The notes: a model not told the origin generated them from the sequence alone. A stretch of DNA of 19,137 bases from JACOTK01 sp038256565 (GCA_038256565.1 JBBSKG010000049.1:1-19137); one strand, 5' to 3'; counted from the first letter of the stretch, positions 1 through 7,400 are shown. Translations and numbers: made by a program.

Positions 1-38
1 CACAAACAGCGTAAGAAACACCTTCCCCCAGGGAGGGG

Positions 39-96
39 CCAGGAGGAGTAGTCTGAGCGCAACAATTCCAGGAGGAGTAGTCTGAGCGCAACAATT
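39..96. repeat. Perfect 29-bp tandem duplication with Shine-Dalgarno cores
   Basis: Two identical, directly adjacent 29-bp copies occupy 39-67 and 68-96. Each starts with CCAGGAGGAG and ends with GCAACAATT. Each copy carries AGGAGG, the full anti-Shine-Dalgarno complement, but no ATG, GTG or TTG follows at a useful distance. The true ribosome site of the PilZ gene (GGAGGGG, about 100-106) comes right after the second copy. A C-rich/G-rich arm pair at about 21-37 could form a small hairpin just before the repeat. The duplication may be recent slippage or a regulatory array of ribosome-binding decoys; the sequence alone cannot tell. Confidence 0.95.
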
Positions 97-110
97 AACG
101 GAGGGGTCCA

Positions 111-713
111 ATGAAAGAGTTCTTTCAGCCAATGGCCGGACAAGTCGCCTTGGTTGAATATGCCGAAGGAGGCAATAGCTGTTTAACGGGCCTTGTGTTA
201 CCTGACGCCAATCATCAGGTAACGATCGATCTTGGGGCAGCTGGTCCTTTGCGTGGCCCGAATGAAGAAGTAGTGGTAAGCGTGTTTGCTGCTGATGCTC
301 TATATCGCTTGGAAGCTACTGCTATTGCGACGAAGCTTGATGGGATTATAATTCTCGACCCCATCCGTTCGACGGAACGTGTGCAGCGTCGTACTACGCC
401 ACGGGTACCAATTCGCGTAGGCATGGTGATTTCTACACACGATGGACCAGGCATGGTCACAATTGCCGCTCGAAGTCTTGACATTGGCCCAGGCGGCATG
501 CGCGTTGAGACCCTGAGAGCCTTGCCTGAAGGTCAACCTGTCATTGCTCTGACGCTTCCAGATGGCACTGAGTTGTTAGCTCAGGCTCAAATTCTCGATG
601 CCGACGGAGATGATGATGGCTACGAATACCGACTGGCTTTTGTCGACCTCTCACCCGAGGGAGAGAAGGCGCTGATGTCACTGGTAGAACATTATTCTCA
701 TGCCCGCTACTGA
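111..713 (+). CDS. PilZ-domain protein (putative c-di-GMP receptor)
   Basis: A 200-aa soluble protein with an N-terminal beta-rich YcgR-like region (about 1-88) and a C-terminal PilZ domain (about 90-195). PilZ domains bind cyclic di-GMP through RxxxR and (D/N)xSxxG. Here the first motif is R94-TTP-R98, and the second reads DIGPGG at 124-129, so the usual serine is glycine. Binding is therefore probable but not certain. The ATG at 111 follows a good ribosome site (GGAGGGG, about 4 nt upstream) and the 29-bp tandem duplication. The gene converges on valS and their stop codons overlap by 7 bp. A GGDEF cyclase lies at the other end of the window but is not linked to this gene. There is no signal peptide or membrane segment, so it should act in the cytoplasm, perhaps on motility or envelope functions. 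Confidence 0.85.
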   Translation: MKEFFQPMAGQVALVEYAEGGNSCLTGLVLPDANHQVTIDLGAAGPLRGPNEEVVVSVFAADALYRLEATAIATKLDGIIILDPIRSTERVQRRTTPRVPIRVGMVISTHDGPGMVTIAARSLDIGPGGMRVETLRALPEGQPVIALTLPDGTELLAQAQILDADGDDDGYEYRLAFVDLSPEGEKALMSLVEHYSHARY

Positions 714-3337
714 TCCTTCTTGGGCGTGAATTCGTCTTCTTCTGCCAGTGTGACGAGTACTGATACTTCCGTTCCAACTAGTTCTGTTTCTGGCGCTTCG
801 ATATAAATCATCTCTTTAACACGACCTGCCTCTCGAACATCGGTTTCACCGAGACGCAGCGCAGCGATTGTTGTAGGCGAACCGTATATCTCAACTCGGG
901 CAACGTCAGCTCGCAATGATCGTTTTGCTGTCGTCTTTGCTTTACGGATCTCGCTAAGAACGGCGGTGGAGATATCGAGGACTTTGAGATCGGCCTCGCC
1001 AGCGATTGTGCGCAAGGTCGCTGTATCAGGCCAGGCGGCTTGGTGAATCAGGCCGTCGGCTTCGTCATGCCACCATGACCAGACTTCTTCAGTGACAAAG
1101 GGAAGAAATGGCGCAAAGAGACGCAGTTGTACAGACAGGGCTAGCCGCAGCGCCGCCTGGGCTGACGCTGCTCGCTGTGGCCCGAAGGTTTCGTAGGCTC
1201 TACCTTTGACGAGTTCGACCATGTCATCACAGAACGACCAGAAGAAGGCCTCGGTGTGTTCGAGTGATCGGGCATAGTCGTATCCATCAAACGCTCTAGT
1301 TGCTTCTTCGACTAGGTCTGCCAAACGAGCGACCATGGCTCGGTCAATTGGTTCGTTGACGATACCGGCGTCGGGAAGTTCATCGGTTCCGTCGTGTAGA
1401 CCAAGTACAAACTTCGATGCATTCAACAACTTGATGGCGAGCCGTCTGCCCACTTTCATTTGACCTTCGTCAAACGCTGTATCGGTTCCAGGGCGTCCAC
1501 TTGCGGCCCAGTAACGCACTGCATCAGAGCCGTACTGTTCAAGGAGTCCCATAGGTGTTACGACATTTCCCTTGGACTTTGACATCTTCTTGCGATCAGG
1601 GTCGAGTACCCAGCCAGAAATTCCAGCATCACGCCAAGGAAGACTCCCGTGTTCAAGATGGCTGCGAACTGTGGTTGAAAACAGCCAGGTCCGAATGATC
1701 TCGTGTGCTTGGGGGCGAAGGTCCATGGGGAATACTCTGGCAAACAGGTCTGGGTCGTCCTCCCATGCGCCCGCAATTTGGGGGGTTAGAGATGAGGTGG
1801 CCCAAGTGTCCATGATGTCGGGGTCGCCGATGAAGCCCCCCGGTGCGCCACGCTGATCTTCGGTGTAACCCTCAGGTGTGTCGCTTGAGGGGTCTACGGG
1901 AAGGCTGGTCTCGCTTGGTGTGATTGGGTGTTCATGGTCAATTTCGCCCTCAGTGTTGAGCGGATACCACAAAGGAAAAGGCACGCCGAAGAAGCGTTGG
2001 CGACTGACAAGCCAGTCACCATTCAGCCCACCAACCCAGCTTTGGTAGCGGGCCTTCATGTAGGGCGGGTGCCAAGTTAGTTCGTCGCCACGGGCCAACA
2101 GTGCATCACGGAGTTTCTCGTCTCTGCCCCCGTTACCTATGTACCACTGACGGCTGGTGACGATTTCGAGAGGGCGGTCGCCCTTTTCGAAGAACTTGAC
2201 CGGGTGAGTGATCGGGCGAGGTTCGCCTTCAATCTCGCCAGATTCGCTAAGTAATTCAACGATTTGTTTTTGCGCCTGCTTTACGTTCTTGCCAGCAATC
2301 TCTGCCCAGGCTTTTGTTCCAGCAGTGTTGTCTTCAAGCCAGGCAGGAGTTGAAGTGGGAAGCCGTCCATCTCGTTGCACGATGGCTCGCACCGGCAGGT
2401 TTAGTTCTCGCCACCATGTCACGTCGGTCGTGTCGCCAAAGGTGCAGATCATGGCGATGCCAGAACCTTTTTCGGGGTCGGCAAGCTCATGGGCCATGAC
2501 CGGGACTGTCACGCCAAACAACGGCGTGCGAACCTCTGTGCCAAACAGGGGTTTGTACCTGGGGTCATCAGGATGTGCAACGAGAGCAACACAGGCTGCA
2601 AGCAACTCGGGCCGAGTGGTCTCGATGAAGATTGGCTCGTCATTGTTAGATGCGTCGTTAGTGATTTTGTGAAAGGCCAAACGGTGATATGCACCTGGTT
2701 GTTCACGGTCTTCAAGCTCGGCTTGTGCAACGGCTGTTCGAAAGTCGACATCCCAAAGTGTTGGCGCTTCTGCTTGGTATGCCTCACCGCGTGCGAGATT
2801 ACGAAGGAACGCTCGTTGAGCCACTCGCTGGGCTCGCTCGCCAATTGTTTCGTAGGTCATGGTCCAATCGACCGAGAGGCCGAGATGTTTCCATAGCGAT
2901 TCAAAGACTTTCTCGTCTTCGACGGTCAGTTGATGACACAGCTCGATGAAGTTACGCCGTGAAATTGAGACTTGGTCTTTGCCTGGGTTTTCTGGTGGCA
3001 CGAACGTGGAGTCATATGGAAGTGAAGGGTCGCAGCGAACCCCGAAATAATTTTGCACTCGGCGTTCAGTAGGCAAGCCGTTGTCATCCCAACCCATGGG
3101 ATAAAAAACCGCCTTGCCGCGCATGCGTTGATATCGAGCGATGGCATCGGTGTGTGTGTACGAAAAAACGTGTCCAACATGCAGCGACCCGCTGACCGTG
3201 GGCGGGGGCGTGTCTATTGAAAAGACCTCACCACGAGTCTTCGTGCGATCAAATTTATAGGTGTCGTGAGCTTCCCAGTGGGAGGCCCAGCGCTGCTCAA
3301 GGCCCTCAAGTGAGGGCTTTTCAGGGACATTGGCCAT
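707..3337 (-). CDS. valS: Valine--tRNA ligase, type 2
   Basis: An 876-aa class I aminoacyl-tRNA synthetase that charges tRNA-Val with valine and edits mischarged threonine. The HIGH motif is HVGH at 53-56 within PPPTVSGSLHVGH, and the KMSKS loop is at 584-588. The CP1 editing domain lies between them, with TTRPE at 240-244. The block DDNGLPTERRVQ (84-95) is typical of the type 2 ValS subfamily found in archaea, Rickettsia and many actinobacteria. These lack the long C-terminal coiled coil of E. coli ValS, and this protein also ends soon after the anticodon-binding domain. The ATG at 3337 has no strong ribosome site. The gene diverges from the ABC transporter across about 210 bp. A perfect TTGACA on the minus strand (3431-3436) is a possible -35 box, but no well-spaced -10 box is clear. 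No T-box leader was recognised. Confidence 0.97.
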   Translation of the reverse strand: MANVPEKPSLEGLEQRWASHWEAHDTYKFDRTKTRGEVFSIDTPPPTVSGSLHVGHVFSYTHTDAIARYQRMRGKAVFYPMGWDDNGLPTERRVQNYFGVRCDPSLPYDSTFVPPENPGKDQVSISRRNFIELCHQLTVEDEKVFESLWKHLGLSVDWTMTYETIGERAQRVAQRAFLRNLARGEAYQAEAPTLWDVDFRTAVAQAELEDREQPGAYHRLAFHKITNDASNNDEPIFIETTRPELLAACVALVAHPDDPRYKPLFGTEVRTPLFGVTVPVMAHELADPEKGSGIAMICTFGDTTDVTWWRELNLPVRAIVQRDGRLPTSTPAWLEDNTAGTKAWAEIAGKNVKQAQKQIVELLSESGEIEGEPRPITHPVKFFEKGDRPLEIVTSRQWYIGNGGRDEKLRDALLARGDELTWHPPYMKARYQSWVGGLNGDWLVSRQRFFGVPFPLWYPLNTEGEIDHEHPITPSETSLPVDPSSDTPEGYTEDQRGAPGGFIGDPDIMDTWATSSLTPQIAGAWEDDPDLFARVFPMDLRPQAHEIIRTWLFSTTVRSHLEHGSLPWRDAGISGWVLDPDRKKMSKSKGNVVTPMGLLEQYGSDAVRYWAASGRPGTDTAFDEGQMKVGRRLAIKLLNASKFVLGLHDGTDELPDAGIVNEPIDRAMVARLADLVEEATRAFDGYDYARSLEHTEAFFWSFCDDMVELVKGRAYETFGPQRAASAQAALRLALSVQLRLFAPFLPFVTEEVWSWWHDEADGLIHQAAWPDTATLRTIAGEADLKVLDISTAVLSEIRKAKTTAKRSLRADVARVEIYGSPTTIAALRLGETDVREAGRVKEMIYIEAPETELVGTEVSVLVTLAEEDEFTPKKDQ

Positions 3338-3548
3338 GGCTTCACGCTAGTAGGTGCTCATCAAGAGCAATATTTGCGAGGTTTCTATTATTTCTAAATG
3401 GCAGATTTACTTTCATTTTTCTTTCAATCATGTCAACGCGGTGTTAATACCAGCTCGCCACACAGTAAAGGTTCCTGTGTTTATATAGACACCTGCTTTT
3501 GACTGAGCGGAAACTCAGCAGTCCATAGGCTTTCGTACGGTGAAGCAC
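3338..3548. promoter_or_regulatory. Divergent valS/nrt intergenic region with small hairpins
   Basis: This region separates valS from the transporter and must hold both promoters. On the plus strand there is a 6-bp hairpin ACACAG...CTGTGT (3460-3480). It overlaps a 16-nt near-palindrome, GTGTTTATATAGACAC (3477-3492), which pairs fully if one G-T is allowed. A third hairpin, CTGAG...CTCAG, lies at 3503-3518. A competing pairing GACTG...CAGTC (3501-3505 with 3519-3523) shares bases with it. The middle palindrome could be an operator and the last pair a small leader switch. Neither matches a riboswitch I know. Low confidence for any specific function. Confidence 0.3.
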
Positions 3549-4802
3549 ATGGATAGACGAGCGTTTCTTCGTGTGGCCGGTGTCGCTGCTGCGGTTCCCG
3601 TCATTGGTACAACCCTGAGTGCATGTGGCGATGATAAGAAAAAAACAGCCTCGGTAGACGCCAAAGCGGCGACTACTACTAAGCCAAAGGGACCTCTTCG
3701 CAAGGTCAAGCTAGGTTTCATCGCCCTTACTGATTGCGTTTCCTTGGTCATGGCAAAAGAGCTTGGATATTTCGAGCAACGTGGCCTCGACGTAACTTTA
3801 GAAAAGCAGGCGTCTTGGCCAGCTACCCGTGACAACTTGTTGATCGGAGCGATTGACGGCGCACACTGTTTGACGAGCATGCCCTATTCGGTTGCTACCA
3901 AGATTGGCGGCGACGGCTCGCAGGCGTTGAAGATAGCCATGATTTTGAATAACAACGGCCAAGCAATAACTCTCAATAAAGACTTTGCTTCCGTTGGTTA
4001 CGGCGACCTCGCCAAGGCAAAGGCGGCGCTTGAGTCCAAGTCGCCAACATTGGCGATGACTTTCCCTGGCGGAACACATGACACTTGGCTTCGCTATTGG
4101 CTCAAAGCCACAAAGGCCAAGAACTTGGCTGACATCAAGATCATTCCCATACCTCCGCCTCAGATGGTTGCCAACATGACCGCTGGTGCAATGGATGGTT
4201 ATTGCGTAGGTGAACCATGGAATGCAGTCGCTGTAGCACAGGGAATTGGCTTTACTCACCTCACTACTCAAGATATTTGGCAGCATCACCCCGAGAAGGC
4301 ATTGGTGGTCAATGAAGGTTTCGCGACCAAGCAGCCTGATGTATTGAAGGACCTGATGGGAGCGATTATTGAAGCAAGTAAATGGTTGGATGAGCCAAAA
4401 AACCGAGCTAAAGCCGCTGCCGCAATTGGAGTGGCTCAATACGTAAATGCTCCAGCCGCAGAGATTCAGGGTCGCATGGAGGGCAAGTACGACATAGGCC
4501 AAAACTTAGGCACGAAGACTTATGTCGAAGACACAATGCGCTTCTATCGCGATGGCAAAGTAAACGCTCCTATGAAAGCTCACGGAATCTGGTTCATGGC
4601 GCAGTACCAGCGTTTCGGGCTGCTCAAAGAAGCACCGCCTTATCAGCAGATCGTCGATTCGATTGTGCTTTCTGATCTATACGAAGAGGTGGCAAAGGCT
4701 GAAGGAATTGATGTTCCTGATGACATGAAGCCATTTGACGTATCCCTCGACAAGGTGACCTTTGACCCCACCAAACCCGATGAGGAGGCTAAGAGACCAT
4801 GA
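3549..4802 (+). CDS. Nitrate/bicarbonate-type ABC transporter substrate-binding lipoprotein (NrtA/CmpA family)
   Basis: About 417 aa from the ATG at 3549. An in-frame GTG at 3540 is an alternative start, but the GGTGAA ribosome-like site fits the ATG better. The N-terminus has a twin-arginine signal (MDRRAFLRVAG) followed by a lipobox LSAC, so the protein is probably Tat-exported, lipidated and anchored outside the membrane. A Lys/Thr-rich linker precedes the binding domain. The blocks GFIALTDC, ASWPATRDNL, GAIDGAH, GQAITL, FPGGTHDTWLRYW and VGEPWNAVAV are characteristic of NrtA/CmpA binding proteins for nitrate or bicarbonate, and differ from generic sulfonate-binding proteins. The exact ligand is inferred only. 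The stop overlaps the permease start (ATGA), with GAGGAGG just upstream of that start. No nitrate or carbon-fixation genes are nearby to settle the substrate. Confidence 0.88.
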   Translation: MDRRAFLRVAGVAAAVPVIGTTLSACGDDKKKTASVDAKAATTTKPKGPLRKVKLGFIALTDCVSLVMAKELGYFEQRGLDVTLEKQASWPATRDNLLIGAIDGAHCLTSMPYSVATKIGGDGSQALKIAMILNNNGQAITLNKDFASVGYGDLAKAKAALESKSPTLAMTFPGGTHDTWLRYWLKATKAKNLADIKIIPIPPPQMVANMTAGAMDGYCVGEPWNAVAVAQGIGFTHLTTQDIWQHHPEKALVVNEGFATKQPDVLKDLMGAIIEASKWLDEPKNRAKAAAAIGVAQYVNAPAAEIQGRMEGKYDIGQNLGTKTYVEDTMRFYRDGKVNAPMKAHGIWFMAQYQRFGLLKEAPPYQQIVDSIVLSDLYEEVAKAEGIDVPDDMKPFDVSLDKVTFDPTKPDEEAKRP

Positions 4803-5710
4803 ACATTGTGGAGGAAAGAGATAAGGAAAGAGATAAGAGCGAACAGGATATTTCGGTAGGGAAACCAACGTTGACGCACGTGGAGGTGACGATTAGTCAG
4901 ATGGAGAGTGCGCCTTCTCGCATTGGAGGTTGGGCCAAGACCGGGTTGTCATCGCTTGGTTGGGGCCTTGTCGGCCTAGGGGTTGTCTTGGTGGTTTGGC
5001 AGATTGGTTCCACCGTTGCGCCAGGTGTTCCCAATCCCTTGGAGAGCTTTCAGAAGTTCTTTGACCTGGTTTCTAACCCGTTTTATGACAACGGTCCTAA
5101 CGACAAGGGCATCGGTCTTCAGCTACTCATCTCGTTGCAAAGGGTATTCACCGGCTTCACCATGGCCATGGTGATAGGCGTTCCTCTTGGTTTGTTGATG
5201 GGTTCAAGCAAGCGAATGTGGAAGGCGGCTAACCCAATCGTCCAATTTCTGCGCCCGGTGTCGCCATTGGCCTGGTTTCCGATTTGGTTGGTTGCATTCA
5301 AAGATGGAGGCAAGGCTTCGGTGTTCGTGATCTTCATCACTGCGCTGTGGCCGACCGTGCTCAATGCTGCGGCGGGTGCGGCCGGGATTCCGAGCGATCA
5401 ACGTGATGTTGCCAGAGTCTTCCAGTTCGGAAAACCTGCATATTTCCGTTATGTGTTGTTGCCTAATGCGTTGCCCTCGATTGTCACCGGTTTGCGGCTG
5501 TCAATGGGTATCGCGTGGATGGTCATCGTTGCAGTCGAAATGTTGTCTGGTGGTGCGGGAATTGGGTTCTTTGTGTGGGATTCATACAACGCTTCAAGCA
5601 TGCCAGCGGTAATTGCGTCACTACTCGTCATTGGTGCCGTGGGCTTTGCTCTCGACGCCGTGTTCATGCGACTGGCGGCCAAGGTTGCCATTGAGGAGGT
5701 GAGGTCATGA
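4799..5710 (+). CDS. Nitrate/bicarbonate-type ABC transporter permease (NrtB-like)
   Basis: A 303-aa BPD_transp_1 membrane protein that forms the channel for the lipoprotein-delivered anion. A charged cytoplasmic N-terminus of about 45 residues precedes roughly six hydrophobic segments. The segment RPVSPLAWFPIWLVAF and the late block SGGAGIGFFVWDSYN are strongly NrtB-like. The coupling loop that contacts the ATPase is around GIPSDQRDVARVFQFGK. The start ATG at 4799 overlaps the previous stop by 4 bp and has a strong GAGGAGG site. Near the 5' end a 12-bp unit is perfectly repeated twice (4813-4836), giving a doubled ERDK in the protein. This is probably harmless slippage in a non-membrane tail. 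It overlaps the ATPase gene by ATGA. Confidence 0.9.
   Translation: MNIVEERDKERDKSEQDISVGKPTLTHVEVTISQMESAPSRIGGWAKTGLSSLGWGLVGLGVVLVVWQIGSTVAPGVPNPLESFQKFFDLVSNPFYDNGPNDKGIGLQLLISLQRVFTGFTMAMVIGVPLGLLMGSSKRMWKAANPIVQFLRPVSPLAWFPIWLVAFKDGGKASVFVIFITALWPTVLNAAAGAAGIPSDQRDVARVFQFGKPAYFRYVLLPNALPSIVTGLRLSMGIAWMVIVAVEMLSGGAGIGFFVWDSYNASSMPAVIASLLVIGAVGFALDAVFMRLAAKVAIEEVRS
4813..4836. repeat. 12-bp tandem repeat inside the permease 5' end
   Basis: Two perfect copies of GGAAAGAGATAA (4813-4824 and 4825-4836) encode a doubled ERDK in the cytoplasmic N-terminal tail of the permease. The purine-rich unit resembles a ribosome-binding stretch but sits inside the coding sequence. The unit is a multiple of three, so copy-number change would keep the frame. 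Confidence 0.9.
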
Positions 5711-6492
5711 GCCTCGAAATAAAGGGTATTTCCAAGACGTTCCATCGCAAAGGCGCCTCGTCGCAACATGTCTTGAGAGACGTTGATCTGACGGTAGAGG
5801 CGGGTGAGTTTGTTTCGCTCATCGGCCATTCTGGGTGCGGTAAATCGACTCTGCTTAACGTTGTTGCAGGCTTGTTGGTTGCCGATAGCGGAACGGTGAC
5901 CCTCGATGGTCAACCGGTCACCACGCCTGGTCCCGATCGAGCCATGGTCTTCCAGCATTATTCCTTGTTTCCTCGTCTCAGTCTGTTGGCAAACGTACGT
6001 GAGGCGGCGAAAGCCGCTCGTCCGTCTAGGCCCAAAGAGCGCCTAGACGAGATTGTCGAGCGCTATCTAACAGCTGTTGGTCTCTGGGAACACAAAGACA
6101 AACGCCCTGCTCAGGTCTCTGGTGGCATGGCTCAACGAACAGCGGTGGCAAGAGCTTTTGCAGTCGAGCCCAAGGTGTTGTTGCTCGATGAGCCCTTTGG
6201 TGCGCTTGATGCGTTGACTCGGGCTCGTCTCCAGGCGCAGTTGGTTGAACTCTGGCAAGGCGAGAGCACGACCGAGACCGTGCTGATGGTGACCCATGGC
6301 ATTGATGAAGCAACCTTATTGGCCGATCGCATTGTGGTCATGGCGAACCTCCCAGACCCTTCGATTATCGATATCATCCCCGTCGATCTGGCCCGACCGC
6401 GTGATCGAGTAACTGTCGTTGATGACCCAGTCTTCCGCGAGGTTCAAGCCCGCCTGCTTCGCCTCCTCACGGACGGCCTCCAAGCCGCATAG
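5707..6492 (+). CDS. Nitrate/bicarbonate-type ABC transporter ATP-binding protein (NrtD-like)
   Basis: A 261-aa ABC ATPase that powers the preceding permease. It shows Walker A GHSGCGKST (40-48), a Q-loop glutamine at Q83, the signature VSGGMAQR (137-144), Walker B VLLLDEPFGALD (157-168) and the H-loop histidine H197. The SGGMxQR form of the signature is common in the nitrate/sulfonate/taurine ATPase group, where LSGGQ is the general form. The C-terminal stretch NLPDPSIIDIIPVDLARPRDR is typical of that family. The gene overlaps the permease by ATGA, so the three genes are probably one operon with translational coupling. It converges on vapC with only 15 bp between the stops. That gap region contains a GCCGC/GCGGC pair (6483-6504) but no T-tract. 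A second, NrtC-like ATPase with a fused binding domain is absent. Confidence 0.93.
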   Translation: MSLEIKGISKTFHRKGASSQHVLRDVDLTVEAGEFVSLIGHSGCGKSTLLNVVAGLLVADSGTVTLDGQPVTTPGPDRAMVFQHYSLFPRLSLLANVREAAKAARPSRPKERLDEIVERYLTAVGLWEHKDKRPAQVSGGMAQRTAVARAFAVEPKVLLLDEPFGALDALTRARLQAQLVELWQGESTTETVLMVTHGIDEATLLADRIVVMANLPDPSIIDIIPVDLARPRDRVTVVDDPVFREVQARLLRLLTDGLQAA

Positions 6493-6507
6493 GACCCGAG
6501 GCGGCGG

Positions 6508-6906
6508 TCAAACAGGGGCAGTGGTGGGGAGGGCGAGTATTGCTGCCGCATCTGCCATGCGCTGGTCATATGTAATAACGGAACGAAGATCATCACCGAG
6601 GAGCTGCGCAGATGCGATATGGATTGCGTCAAGTGAGCGCAAGAATGTCTCGGGTGTAATAGATGCTGCAACATCAAGTAGGTCGTAGGTAATGGCTACC
6701 TGATGGAGGCGATTTAACTGACGCTGCGCGTGGTCGACCGCCGCCGACCCACCAGGTAGGACGGCCCGGACAACCTCGACGCGAGAAAGAGCGCTCGTGA
6801 CATGTTGGTCGGCTCGATGCCGGCGTAGATAACGCCGTAACGCCTCGGACTCAGGTTCTTTTTGGATCAGCTTCACGATGGCTGATGAATCGAGATATAA
6901 CTTCAC
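6508..6906 (-). CDS. vapC: PIN-domain ribonuclease toxin (VapC family)
   Basis: A 132-aa single-domain PIN protein. VapC toxins cleave RNA, often tRNA or rRNA, using acidic residues that bind magnesium. The expected residues are visible: D6 in YLDSSAIVK, E44 in SRVEVVRA, D93 in SLDAIHIASA and D114 in ITYDQRM, so the active site looks intact. The start overlaps the end of the antitoxin gene by 4 bp (6903-6906), the usual arrangement for co-translated toxin-antitoxin pairs. Its stop lies 15 bp from the stop of the convergent transporter ATPase gene. Family assignment is firm; the RNA target is unknown. Confidence 0.93.
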   Translation of the reverse strand: MKLYLDSSAIVKLIQKEPESEALRRYLRRHRADQHVTSALSRVEVVRAVLPGGSAAVDHAQRQLNRLHQVAITYDLLDVAASITPETFLRSLDAIHIASAQLLGDDLRSVITYDQRMADAAAILALPTTAPV

Positions 6907-7169
6907 CGCTCTTGGTCTCGCATTGCTGCGAGACGCTCAGAGGCTTTGACGCCATAGTCATGCGGACGAGTATCAAACAGGTCGCTCGCTTCGGTAGGAG
7001 CGGTGACTTGTCCACTATCTATTAGGTCTTGCCAAGCATCACCGGTGATTGGAACAACCATCGCAACCGGACGGCCATGGTCGGTCACCTGAAAACGTTC
7101 GCCCCGCTCCACCCGAGCCAGATATCGACTGGCATGTTGTCTTAACTCCCGTACACCAATCCGCTCCAT
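6903..7169 (-). CDS. vapB: Phd/YefM-type antitoxin (VapB)
   Basis: An 88-aa antitoxin. The N-terminal Phd/YefM fold (about 1-45; IGVRELRQHASRYLARVERG, then FQVTDHGRPVAMVVPI) should bind DNA, and the charged C-terminal tail should wrap and block the PIN toxin encoded directly downstream. The ATG at 7167-7169 is directly preceded by a perfect palindrome (7170-7186) with no room for a ribosome-binding site. A TATCAT box reading on the minus strand sits inside that palindrome about 7 nt before the ATG. Leaderless transcription and autorepression by the VapBC complex are therefore likely. The genes form a compact two-gene operon. Confidence 0.93.
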   Translation of the reverse strand: MERIGVRELRQHASRYLARVERGERFQVTDHGRPVAMVVPITGDAWQDLIDSGQVTAPTEASDLFDTRPHDYGVKASERLAAMRDQER

Positions 7170-7186
7170 GTGCTACATGATAGCAC
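7170..7186. promoter_or_regulatory. vapBC operator/-10 palindrome
   Basis: A perfect inverted repeat GTGCTA-CATGA-TAGCAC abuts the antitoxin start codon. On the minus strand it contains TATCAT, one base from the -10 consensus, placed so that transcription would begin at or next to the ATG. A VapBC or VapB dimer bound here would cover the promoter. No good -35 box is seen, which is common in actinobacteria. Confidence 0.7.
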
Positions 7187-7238
7187 TTTAATGGGGATTG
7201 CGTCGCCATTAAAGATAAAGCCAAAGCCATTCTCACTA

Positions 7239-7340
7239 AGGGCCCGAGACAAAACTACTTGCGCGGCCGAAGGCCGAAAGTGAATACACCACAAAGGTTA
7301 AACATGTAAGCGCCGCGCAAGTAGTTTTGTCACTGGTCCT
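7239..7340. repeat. Long inverted-repeat element (20-bp perfect arms, 44-nt loop)
   Basis: The arms 7248-7267 (starting GACAAAACTACTTGC) and 7312-7331 (ending GCAAGTAGTTTTGTC) are perfectly complementary over 20 bp. Pairing extends imperfectly outward over about nine more positions on each side (7239-7247 with 7332-7340, six of nine paired). The loop holds a small GGCC-GAA-GGCC hairpin that starts in the left arm. The element lies between divergent genes (vapB and the 54-aa ORF), so it is not a terminator for either. No obvious target-site duplication is present. It could be a MITE or transposon-end remnant, or a structured RNA. Confidence 0.85.
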
Positions 7341-7394
7341 AATTTGTGGCGGAAAGACACGTGCGTTTGCAGTGGTGTGTGGTCAGGGAGGGCG

Positions 7395-7400
7395 TAGACT
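7395..7400 (+). promoter_or_regulatory. Candidate -10 box for a leaderless GTG gene
   Basis: TAGACT fits the actinobacterial TANNNT -10 pattern and ends 6 nt before the GTG at 7407. An in-frame TAG (7395-7397) lies within it, so the coding frame cannot extend further upstream. There is no well-spaced ribosome site. Together these suggest transcription starting at the GTG itself. No convincing -35 box. Confidence 0.35.

Noticed and set aside
39..96. CRISPR-like repeat array
   Set aside because: The 29-bp units are directly adjacent with no spacers and only two copies exist.
2208..2672. 154-aa plus-strand ORF opposite valS
   Set aside because: It lies wholly opposite the strongly conserved valS coding sequence and its translation has no family features; it is a shadow frame.
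3338..3548. TPP or other known riboswitch upstream of the transporter
   Set aside because: NMT1/THI5-like proteins sometimes have thiamine control, but the conserved CTGAGA and downstream TPP-aptamer blocks are absent, and the binding protein fits the NrtA/CmpA group.
3540..3548. GTG 3540 as start of the binding lipoprotein
   Set aside because: It adds only three residues and has no ribosome site; ATG 3549 places the Tat motif at the very start and has a GGTGAA upstream.
6483..6504. Bidirectional terminator between the ATPase gene and vapC
   Set aside because: The GCCGC/GCGGC stem is short with a 12-nt loop and there is no T-tract on either strand.
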